Origin: Verrucomicrobiales bacterium
GTDB taxonomy: Bacteria > Verrucomicrobiota > Verrucomicrobiia > Limisphaerales > UBA9464
Direction: 5' to 3'
DNA: 38,696 bases
Assembly (NCBI GenBank): GCA_016793645.1
Contig: JAEUHD010000090.1
Coordinates: 1 to 38,696 of the forward strand
The notes below the pieces were generated by a model. It was not told where the DNA came from and searched no databases. It saw nothing but the letters and a program-made list of their open reading frames with translations. The position numbers and the translations under genes are program-made. Below, in pieces: positions 8,617 to 15,956 of this stretch (position 1 is the stretch's first letter; every line of letters begins with the position of its first letter).

Positions 8617-9747
8617 ATGTACTTCAACGGTCGTTTGTTTCTTCGGGCGCTGTCCCTGTCCCTGTTCCACCAGCCCTTCAGCATCCGGCGCTGGGCCTAC
8701 GTGCTGTTTTTCAGTGTCCTGTTCCTCGCCTTCCTCGGGGTGGTGGCGCTGGGACGCCTTGTGGACCGGATCCTGTTTTCCGGATACCGCCGCCAGCCCG
8801 TCGAAAAGCCCGTCTTCATCATCGCCCCGCCGCGGTCCGGAACCACCCTGACCCAGAACCTGCTCAGCCTCGACGAGGACCGCTTCCTGCACCTGAAGAT
8901 GTACCAGACCATCTTCCCGGCCGTGTGCTTCCAGCGGTGTTTTGACGCCGTGGCCTGGATCGACCGTGCGCTCGGACGTCCGGCCGAACGCCTGCTCGGC
9001 TGGTGCGAGAAGAAGTGGTTTGGGGGCTGGGACGACCTGCACAAGATGCGGCTCAACCAGCCCGAGGAGGATGACGCCCTGTTCCTCTACGCCTTCGCCT
9101 CCGAGGCCATCTACATGCTCTTCCCGTTTGTGAAGCAGCTCTGGGAGGCCGGATTTCCCGATGCCCTGCCGCCCGAAGACCGTGTCCGGCTGATGCGCTA
9201 TTACCGGTCCTGCCTTCAACGGCATCTCCACGCCAACGGACCCGACCGCACGCTGTTGTCCAAGGCCACGCAGTCCTGCGGCACGCTGGATTCCCTCAAC
9301 GCGGAGTTTCCCGACGCCCGCTTCATCACGATCATCCGCCATCCCTACCGGTCCCTGGCCTCCCACGTCAGCCTCTTCGTCCCGGTGTGGCAGGCGCATT
9401 CCCCCGAGATCACCAAGGACGGCCCGGTGGCGAAGGAGTACGGGCAGCTGGCCATCGACTGGTACCGGCACCTCTTCGAGTTCCGCAACCGCGTCGATCC
9501 CGCGCGCTACTACTGCATCGACTACCGGGATCTCGTCCGCAACCCGCGTGAAGCCATCGAGAAGGTCTATGCGCACTTCGGCTGGACGATCCCGCCGCAG
9601 TTGCGCGAACGCCTGACCGCCGCCACCGAGCGGCAGCGCGACTTCAAGAGCAAGCACGAGTACACCCTCGAGGAGTTCGGCATGACCCGGGAGGGAGTGC
9701 AGGCGCAACTCGGGGACCTGCTCGACTTCTACAAGCTGGAGCGCTGA
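8617..9747 (+). CDS. Membrane-anchored sulfotransferase family protein
   Basis: This 376-residue protein matches the PAPS-dependent sulfotransferase family, which moves sulfate from 3'-phosphoadenylyl sulfate to a hydroxyl or amino group. The 5'-phosphosulfate loop is IIAPPRSGTTL at about residues 68-78. A 3'-phosphate-binding motif follows in IIRHPYRSLASH near residue 240. A hydrophobic segment at about residues 27-48 should anchor it in the membrane, with a positively charged N-terminal side (FSIRRW). It starts 157 bp from the divergent small gene. Its position 1 kb beyond the PKS-NRPS genes makes sulfation of that product possible, but the intervening minus-strand genes weaken the link. 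Sulfation of a lipid or glycan is an alternative. Confidence 0.85.
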   Translation: MYFNGRLFLRALSLSLFHQPFSIRRWAYVLFFSVLFLAFLGVVALGRLVDRILFSGYRRQPVEKPVFIIAPPRSGTTLTQNLLSLDEDRFLHLKMYQTIFPAVCFQRCFDAVAWIDRALGRPAERLLGWCEKKWFGGWDDLHKMRLNQPEEDDALFLYAFASEAIYMLFPFVKQLWEAGFPDALPPEDRVRLMRYYRSCLQRHLHANGPDRTLLSKATQSCGTLDSLNAEFPDARFITIIRHPYRSLASHVSLFVPVWQAHSPEITKDGPVAKEYGQLAIDWYRHLFEFRNRVDPARYYCIDYRDLVRNPREAIEKVYAHFGWTIPPQLRERLTAATERQRDFKSKHEYTLEEFGMTREGVQAQLGDLLDFYKLER

Positions 9748-9813
9748 GGCGCCCCGCGGAGGTGCGGTTTCCGCCCATGGACTTTCCCGGGCGGTTTCCG
9801 CCACGATGCCCCG

Positions 9814-10548
9814 GTGTCCATCAACGCCGACCAGTGCGGGGCGGTGATTCCCTGCCACAACGAGGCGGCTTCCATCGCCGAGGTGGTGCGGCGCCTCCGT
9901 CGGTTCCTGCCCACCGTGCTGGTGGTGGATGACGGATCCACCGACGACACCGTCGCCCGGGCCGCGGACGCGGGGGCCCGCGTGATCCGCCACACGCGGC
10001 GATCCGGCAAAGGGGCGGCGCTGTCCACGGGCTGGACGGCTGCGGCGGAGGCCGGGCTGTCCTGGGTGTTGATGCTCGACGGTGACGGACAGCACCGCCC
10101 CGAGGAGGTGCCGGCCCTGCTGGCGGCCGCCGGACCTTCCCGTCCCCTCGTCATCGGCAACCGGCTCCACTCCCCCGCGGCGTTTCCCGTCCTTCGGCGG
10201 GCCACGAACCGCTGGATGAGCCGCCGGCTGTCGCTTCTGGCGGGTTGCCCGCTGCCGGATTCCCAGTGCGGATTCCGCGTCGCCCGACTCGAGGTCCTCA
10301 GGGGGCTCGGCCTCTCCACGCGCAACTTCGAGATCGAATCCGAAATGTGCGTCGCCTTCGCCCGGCGCGGCCATGCGATTGGATTCGTGGACGTCACGCC
10401 CGCCTACGGCAGCGAACGCAGCAAGATCCGTCCGGGGCTCGATTCCCTCCGCTGGATCGCCTGGTACCTGCAAACCGCCCGCACACTCGGCTTCCCGGGT
10501 CCCGCCGCGTCGCGCGCCACGCGGATGACGCCCCCGATTCCCGCATGA
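9814..10548 (+). CDS. Glycosyltransferase family 2 (dolichol-phosphate-mannose-synthase-like)
   Basis: This 244-residue GT-A fold enzyme opens with the typical strand VIPCHNEAASI, followed by VVDDGSTDDT and the metal-binding DGDGQH motif near residue 90. QCGFR and FEIESEM later in the protein are typical of polyprenyl-phosphate sugar transferases. There is no C-terminal membrane domain, so it is probably cytosolic or peripheral. Donor and acceptor are unknown. The start is GTG; the nearby ATG at 9806 is out of frame. Its stop overlaps the next start by the four bases ATGA, so the downstream gene is probably translationally coupled. Confidence 0.9.
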   Translation: MSINADQCGAVIPCHNEAASIAEVVRRLRRFLPTVLVVDDGSTDDTVARAADAGARVIRHTRRSGKGAALSTGWTAAAEAGLSWVLMLDGDGQHRPEEVPALLAAAGPSRPLVIGNRLHSPAAFPVLRRATNRWMSRRLSLLAGCPLPDSQCGFRVARLEVLRGLGLSTRNFEIESEMCVAFARRGHAIGFVDVTPAYGSERSKIRPGLDSLRWIAWYLQTARTLGFPGPAASRATRMTPPIPA

Positions 10549-11063
10549 ACGATCCGTGGTGTTCCCTTGGGGCGGTCGAGCAGGCCGTTCGGATTGCCCG
10601 CAGCCATCGGCATTGGCTCGGACGCGACCTCCTTCCCGGCGTGTCGGACCCACAGGCGCTCGCCGCCGGGCTGGCCGCGGCGCCGTTCGTGCTCGTGAGC
10701 CATGGAACGGAGTCCGATCCCGTCCTCAACTACGGCAACCGCACCGCGCTCGCCCTGTGGGAACTGTCGTGGCCGGAGTTCACCCGCACGCCGTCGCGCC
10801 TGACCGCCGAGCCGGTCGCCCGTGAGGAACGCGCGCGCCTGCTCGAAGAGGTCACGCGAAACGGATACATCGCCAACTATGCGGGAGTCCGGATCTCCAG
10901 CACCGGACGCCGCTTCCGAATCCACCAGGCCCTGGTCTGGAATCTTCTCGACGACGCGGGAGCCCATGCCGGACAGGCCGCGATGTTTGGGCGGTGGGAT
11001 TTTCTGGATGTCGCTTCGGGTGCCCCTGACGGCGGTCCTTCGTTGTCTCCACTGCATCGATGA
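10545..11063 (+). CDS. MEKHLA domain protein
   Basis: This 172-residue protein is made almost entirely of a MEKHLA domain, a PAS-related module first named from plant HD-ZIP III proteins and also found alone in bacteria. The family signature is clear: FVLVSHGTESDPVLNYGNRTAL near residues 49-70, then the WPEFTRTPSRLTAEP stretch, GVRISSTGRRFRIHQA, and a closing GQAAMFGRWDF. No output domain is attached. The function of free-standing bacterial MEKHLA proteins is not established; sensing a small ligand is inferred from the PAS relationship. The gene overlaps both neighbours by 4 nt (ATGA at each end), so it is the second gene of a coupled operon. Confidence 0.88.
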   Translation: MNDPWCSLGAVEQAVRIARSHRHWLGRDLLPGVSDPQALAAGLAAAPFVLVSHGTESDPVLNYGNRTALALWELSWPEFTRTPSRLTAEPVAREERARLLEEVTRNGYIANYAGVRISSTGRRFRIHQALVWNLLDDAGAHAGQAAMFGRWDFLDVASGAPDGGPSLSPLHR

Positions 11064-12616
11064 ACGCCCGCAACGGCCACCGGAGGATGTCGGCCCAGGG
11101 AATGGGTTGCCGGGTCGGGTGGGCACTCCTGCTCCTCGCCGGGTGGTTGCAGGGCCGGGATTCCGTGTCCGGGGCACCCGCGGATTGGTTTGAACTCGAG
11201 GTGATGGACGCCGCCACCGGACGCGGAGTGCCGTTGATCTCCCTGCGCACCGTGAACCAGGTCCGCCTTTGGACGGACTCTGCCGGACGCGTCGCCTTCC
11301 TCGAACCGGGCATGATGAACCGGGACGTGTTTGTCTTCGTGGAGGGCGACGGATACGAGTTCCCCAAGGATGGTTTTGGGAATGCGGGCCTGCAGGTGCA
11401 CCCGATTCCGGGCCGCTCGCGCCGGATCAAGGTGCGCCGGACGGACATCGCCGAGCGCCTGTACCGCGTCACCGGCGAAGGCATCTATCGGGACTCCGTC
11501 CTGACCGGGCATGCCGCTCCCCTTCGGGAACCCCTGCTGAACGGCGGAGTGACCGGACAGGACACCGTGATCGCCACGCTGTACGGCGATCGGATCTTTT
11601 GGTTCTGGGGTGACACCGACCGGCTGTCGTATCCGCTGGGAAACTTCTCGGCGTCCGGAGCGACCTCCGCGCTGCCGGGCCGCGGCGGATTGTCCCCCGC
11701 GACGGGCATCCACCTGGACTACTTCACGGGCCCCGACGGATTTGTCGCGCCGATGTGTCCGGACTTCGGACCGGGCCTCCAGTGGATCGAGTCGGTGTTC
11801 GTGCTTCCGGATGACTCGGGGCGGGACCGTCTCCTGGCGCGGGTCTCGAGCCAGAAGGGACTCGAACCCGCCTACGCGTGGCACCTCGCCGTGTGGAATG
11901 ACGCGCGTCACCAGTTCGAGAAGCGGATCACCTGGCCGCTGCGGGACGGACACGACTCGGCCCATCCGTTCCGGGCCACCGCCCATGGCATCGACTATCT
12001 GTTCCTGTATCCGGACCTCCGCGTGCCCGCGCGCTGGGATGCGGTGACGAACCTGGCACTCTACGAAGCCTTCACCTGTTTCACGGACACCGGTGATGTG
12101 GACCGCGAAGGGTCCGGATCCCCGCGATGGCAGTGGCGGGCTGGGGCGACGCGTCCGGGACCCGCCGCACTCCATCACGCGGGCATCGATCCGGGAACCC
12201 GGGATGTGGAGACCGGGGCGACGGTGGAACTCAACCGGGGCTCCGTGAACTGGAACGCCTACCGGAAGCGCTGGATTCGGATCGCCTCCGGGGAGCCGGG
12301 CCAGATCTGGTACTCCGAAGCCCTGTCGCCCACCGGACCATGGGAGACCGCGCGCCGCGTCGTCTCGCAGCGCGCCTACAATCTCTACAATCCCACCCAG
12401 CATTCCTTCTTCGACGAGGACGGCGGACGCCGGATCTACTTTGAGGGCACGTACACCGCGGCCTTTTCGTCCGCCGGGGAGAAGACCCCGCGCTACGACT
12501 ACAACCAGCTCCTCTTCCGGCTCGACCTTGCCGATGAACGGCTTCACCTCCCGGCCCCGCGGCGTCCGCCGCTGGATCCGGAACCGGTGATTCCGCGGGC
12601 CGCCTCCGGCCGGTGA
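11060..12616 (+). CDS. Exported protein of unknown function, beta-rich
   Basis: This 518-residue protein starts with a signal-peptide-like segment (about residues 16-39, GWALLLLAGWLQG then an SGAPA cleavage region); starts at residues 10 and 15 are also possible. A small beta domain follows, with text like 'VMDAATGRGVPLISLRTVN', resembling a carboxypeptidase-regulatory or transthyretin-like fold. From about residue 150 the pattern of short beta repeats (GDRIFWFWGDTDR, YSEALSPTGPWE, YNLYNPTQHSFFDEDGGRRIYFEGTY) resembles five-bladed propellers of the GH43/DUF4185 kind. No catalytic residues can be assigned with confidence. It is coupled by 4-nt overlaps to the MEKHLA gene before it and, through GTGA, to the transporter after it. 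Confidence 0.8.
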   Translation: MNARNGHRRMSAQGMGCRVGWALLLLAGWLQGRDSVSGAPADWFELEVMDAATGRGVPLISLRTVNQVRLWTDSAGRVAFLEPGMMNRDVFVFVEGDGYEFPKDGFGNAGLQVHPIPGRSRRIKVRRTDIAERLYRVTGEGIYRDSVLTGHAAPLREPLLNGGVTGQDTVIATLYGDRIFWFWGDTDRLSYPLGNFSASGATSALPGRGGLSPATGIHLDYFTGPDGFVAPMCPDFGPGLQWIESVFVLPDDSGRDRLLARVSSQKGLEPAYAWHLAVWNDARHQFEKRITWPLRDGHDSAHPFRATAHGIDYLFLYPDLRVPARWDAVTNLALYEAFTCFTDTGDVDREGSGSPRWQWRAGATRPGPAALHHAGIDPGTRDVETGATVELNRGSVNWNAYRKRWIRIASGEPGQIWYSEALSPTGPWETARRVVSQRAYNLYNPTQHSFFDEDGGRRIYFEGTYTAAFSSAGEKTPRYDYNQLLFRLDLADERLHLPAPRRPPLDPEPVIPRAASGR

Positions 12617-14013
12617 GAGCATTGCCTCGCGCGCGCCGCCCGGGCACGGTGGCGCCGTCCATGGCATCCGATTCCCAACCGCCGGAGCATCGTTCCCGGC
12701 GCTGGTCCTCCCCGATTGCCGGGATGCCGGACGCCCGCCAGATCTGGTCCTGGATCTCCTTCGATGTCGCGAACCAGTCGTTCACGCTCATCATCAACAC
12801 GCTCCTCTTCTCGATCTTCTTCTCCGAGGTGGTGGTGCGCGACCCGGCGATCGACGACCGGCTGTGGGCGCTGACCTACGGGAGCAGCATGCTCCTGTGC
12901 GCGCTGCTGTCGCCGGTGGCGGGTGCCATGGCCGATGAACGGGCCTGGAAGAAGGCGTCGCTGATCGGGACGGGGTTCGCCTGCGGACTGCTGACGTGTG
13001 CGCTCGCGTTCATTCGGCCGGGCCAGGTGGCGCTGGCCATGGCGCTCTACATTCCCGCGAACTTCGCCTTTTCCATCGGTGAGAATTTCCTCGCCAGCTT
13101 TTTGCCCTCGCTGGCCCGGCCGCATGAAATGGCGCGGGTCAGCGGATTCTCCTGGGCCTGCGCCTACGGGGCGGCCCTGCTGCTGTTGGTTCTCACCGCC
13201 CTGGGGATGGTGGGAATGCACCGGACGACCCCGGACCAGTGGCGTCCCTTCTTCGTCTTCGCCGGTGCCTGGTTCCTGCTGCTGTCCCTGCCAACGCTGT
13301 TGTGGCTCCGCGAACCGCCGCTGGTTTCCCCCGGCACCCCGGGGCGTTCGTGGTTGTCCGCGGGATTCTCCCGGCTCGCCGACACCGTGCGGCACCTTTC
13401 CGCCCATCGCGACCTGGCGCTGCTCCTCGCGGCGTCGGTCTTCTACGGCACCGGCATGAGCGTGGTGATCTTCTTCGCCTCCAAACTCGCGGCGGAGTTT
13501 GGATTCTCCCAGGTGCACCTCGTGCTGTTCATCGCGGTGATCACCGTCTCGGGCATCCTCGGCACGCTCCTTCCCATTTATTTTCAGGACCGCACCGGAC
13601 ACCGGCGCATGACCCTGCTGCTGCTGACCGTGTGGGTCGTGACGTCCGGCGGTTTTGCCGTCTATGCGCACCTCCGCGCCGTGCACGGGCAGACCCCGGG
13701 CGCAGGGCCGTTCCCAACGTGGCCGCTCTGGCTGATCGGAAACCTGCTCGGATTCGGGCTCGGCTCCCTCGGGGCCGCCAACCGGGCCTTTGTCGGATAC
13801 ATCGCGCCCGTCGGACGGGAAGGGGAGACCTTCGGACTCTGGGGCATGGTCTTCAAACTGTCCGCCATCATGACCTTTCCCTTTGCCTGGATGAAGGACA
13901 CGGCGGGAACTCCGGCCGCCCTGGCCGTGCTGACCGTGTTTCTCGTCGTCGGACTGCTCCTCACCCTCGGCGTTAATGAATCACGCGGACGCGCGGCGGC
14001 TCTCCGAAGCTGA
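12613..14013 (+). CDS. MFS transporter, UMF1/Atg22-like
   Basis: This protein of up to 466 residues has about twelve hydrophobic segments and the features of the UMF1/Atg22 branch of the major facilitator superfamily: WSWISFDVANQSF near the N-terminus, a long loop with FSIGENFLASFLPSLA, and GSLGAANRAFVGYIAPVGREGETFGLWGM in the second half, a signature stretch of that branch. Substrates of bacterial members are generally unknown. The GTG start at 12613 overlaps the previous stop as GTGA, matching the two earlier junctions of this operon. An ATG at 12661 would remove a poorly conserved Arg/Pro-rich stretch and is an equally reasonable start. The 3' end overlaps the convergent MFS gene by 33 bp. 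Confidence 0.9.
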   Translation: MRALPRARRPGTVAPSMASDSQPPEHRSRRWSSPIAGMPDARQIWSWISFDVANQSFTLIINTLLFSIFFSEVVVRDPAIDDRLWALTYGSSMLLCALLSPVAGAMADERAWKKASLIGTGFACGLLTCALAFIRPGQVALAMALYIPANFAFSIGENFLASFLPSLARPHEMARVSGFSWACAYGAALLLLVLTALGMVGMHRTTPDQWRPFFVFAGAWFLLLSLPTLLWLREPPLVSPGTPGRSWLSAGFSRLADTVRHLSAHRDLALLLAASVFYGTGMSVVIFFASKLAAEFGFSQVHLVLFIAVITVSGILGTLLPIYFQDRTGHRRMTLLLLTVWVVTSGGFAVYAHLRAVHGQTPGAGPFPTWPLWLIGNLLGFGLGSLGAANRAFVGYIAPVGREGETFGLWGMVFKLSAIMTFPFAWMKDTAGTPAALAVLTVFLVVGLLLTLGVNESRGRAAALRS

Positions 14014-15270
14014 TCCCGGGACGCGCACCGCCAGCGCCCCGAGGCCCGCCAGCACCACGATTCCCGCGAGGATGCGGAAGGCCGGTGCGTAGGACCCGCC
14101 GGCCTTCACGACCTCCGCAAACCACACCGGACCCGCGGCGGATCCGATCACCGTCAGCATCTGGGCGGCACCCTGGATGCGTCCCAGCTCCCGGCGCCCG
14201 AAGGCGCGCCGCCAGATCGAGAAGAACAACACCGACACACCGCCGCCGGCGATCCCCATGAGCGCCGCCTGACCGAAGAGCTCCGCCCGCGACTGGAGGT
14301 GCGGGATCCAGGCCAGTCCGAGCGCGAGGAGCCCCAGCGACGCCGCCATCAACCGCCGCGGCCCGACGCGATCCATGAGCCCGCCCCCGAGAAAGTTTCC
14401 CGCCAATCCCGTCATCGCCGTCACCGCCAGCGCACTGTGATACTCCGAGGTGGCGAATCCCCGCTCCTGCAGGATCGACTCGTTGAAGAGGCCGAGTCCG
14501 GACGCCACCAGCCCGTACAGGGTGGATCCCAGCGCCATGACCCAGAAGAACGGCGTTTGAAGGGCTTCACCGAAGGTTGAGTCCACGGGCTGTTCGTCCG
14601 ATGCCCGCACGCCGGCTGCGGACACCGGATCCCCGGCGAGCCCGCACGCCTCAGGCGAGCGCCGCACCAGCACGAAGGCCAGCGGAGCCATTCCCGCCAC
14701 CAAGGCCAGCCCAATCGTGTGCCAGGCTGCCCGCCAGCCGGAGTGTTCCACCTGATATCCCACGCCCGGAAATGCCGCCATGAATCCGACGCTCAGCGCC
14801 ACGGTGTACCCCGCCATCGCCTTCGGCAGACGCCCTGAAAACCACAGGGGCGGGAGGGTCAGGCTCGCCACGGAGAGCGCACTCTGGCCGAGGGCCCGGG
14901 ACAACGTGATGGCAACCACGAGTCCGAATACCGTGCCCACGCGGCTCATGCCCAGAACCACGGTCCCGAGGGCGAGGCTGACCGCCGTCAATACCACCCG
15001 CGCCCCGAAGCGGTCCATGAGACGCCCAAAACCCACGCAGGCCAGCGAACCGGCGAGCGTTGCCCAGAAGTTGATCCGCGCGAAACCACCGCGATCCACG
15101 GGCAGATCCCGAAGCAGGGATTCCGTGATCAGGCCGAGCCCCTGCGTCCGGCCGGGCAGGGTGCCCACCATCGCCAGGGCCGCGACGCCCACCTGGATCC
15201 AGCCGGCATAGAACGGGAGTCGACCCAGCCAGGAACGAGGCGGGGAGGAATTCGGCGCGGACGTTGTCAC
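13981..15270 (-). CDS. MFS transporter
   Basis: This 429-residue protein has about twelve hydrophobic helices in two halves. The MFS loop signature appears as GFGRLMDRFGARVVL in the first half and GGGLMDRVGPRRLMA in the second. The sequence around PPLWFSGRLPKAMAGYT is like the monocarboxylate/oxalate-formate type of MFS, but the substrate is not known. The frame stays open to 15567, but that extension overlaps the membrane protein gene upstream and has random composition. The GTG at 15270, just before TTSAPNSSPPRSWLGRLPFYAGW, is the best start. It lies 34 bp behind the upstream gene, so the two are probably one operon. Confidence 0.88.
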   Translation of the reverse strand: MTTSAPNSSPPRSWLGRLPFYAGWIQVGVAALAMVGTLPGRTQGLGLITESLLRDLPVDRGGFARINFWATLAGSLACVGFGRLMDRFGARVVLTAVSLALGTVVLGMSRVGTVFGLVVAITLSRALGQSALSVASLTLPPLWFSGRLPKAMAGYTVALSVGFMAAFPGVGYQVEHSGWRAAWHTIGLALVAGMAPLAFVLVRRSPEACGLAGDPVSAAGVRASDEQPVDSTFGEALQTPFFWVMALGSTLYGLVASGLGLFNESILQERGFATSEYHSALAVTAMTGLAGNFLGGGLMDRVGPRRLMAASLGLLALGLAWIPHLQSRAELFGQAALMGIAGGGVSVLFFSIWRRAFGRRELGRIQGAAQMLTVIGSAAGPVWFAEVVKAGGSYAPAFRILAGIVVLAGLGALAVRVPGSASESRRASA

Positions 15271-15304
15271 CCGGCGGCCAGCGTATCGGCCGGCAGTCTC
15301 CGGT

Positions 15305-15820
15305 TCACGGCAATCCCGCGTCGCGGGTTTCGTCGTTCGTTCGGGTCTTCCACCAGATCCAGAGGATGCCTGCGCACAGGAGGCCACCGATCCATCGCCG
15401 GCTGCCGGACGCAAATACCGCGGCGCCGTTGAACCACAGGAACCAGAAGACGGCCCGCCGGAAACTTCGATATCCACCCGGGCGATTCCAGCGGGGCCCG
15501 CGGATCCAGGCCATCGCCGCATCCGCCCACCACCAGGCGAGCAGGATCTCGTTGAGGACCACGCCACCGCCCCAGCCCCAGTTCATCATTGCTCGCAGGC
15601 GTTGGGCGGTGGCCTCAATCGCGGAGGCCTGGCTCCAGTCATGAACCCAGTGGAAGGCGATTCCGATGTGCACGGCCATCGCCACGGCGCCCACCGACCA
15701 GACGATTCGGGCGCGTCGAAAGGAAGGACCGCCGGGCCCGGCGAGCGCCATCCGGTACTCGCCCGCGGCCCACAGCCAAAAGGACATCCACGCGGAAAGG
15801 TAGACGGGAAGGGAAGGCAT
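15305..15820 (-). CDS. Small integral membrane protein
   Basis: This 171-residue protein has four or five hydrophobic segments: an N-terminal one (LPVYLSAWMSFWLWAA), one around IVWSVGAVAMAVHIGIAFHW, one around GGGVVLNEILLAWWWADAAM, and two closely spaced near the C-terminus. It is strikingly rich in tryptophan. I do not recognise a family. The ATG at 15820 is preferred over 15865 because the upstream residues are Arg-rich and the first membrane segment follows directly. It is probably cotranscribed with the MFS gene downstream and is divergent from the ABC-2-like permease, with about 136 bp between the two starts. Confidence 0.72.
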   Translation of the reverse strand: MPSLPVYLSAWMSFWLWAAGEYRMALAGPGGPSFRRARIVWSVGAVAMAVHIGIAFHWVHDWSQASAIEATAQRLRAMMNWGWGGGVVLNEILLAWWWADAAMAWIRGPRWNRPGGYRSFRRAVFWFLWFNGAAVFASGSRRWIGGLLCAGILWIWWKTRTNDETRDAGLP

Positions 15821-15956
15821 CGAGACGGCGCCGACCCGGTGCCGGCGCGGACGGGACGCTCGCACGGACGCTGCGGTCGGTCACATCCGGAGTGCTTCGG
15901 GTTCCCCGAACTCCAAACCCTTTGCGGACGCGTCCCGCACCGGATAATGCTCGCCC

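Noticed and set aside
8419-10653. 744-codon minus-strand frame opposite the sulfotransferase and glycosyltransferase
   Set aside because: Spans two clear plus-strand genes and the gap between them; low-complexity composition.
15271-15567. N-terminal extension of the second MFS gene
   Set aside because: It overlaps the small membrane protein gene, and its translation is low-complexity without hydrophobic segments.
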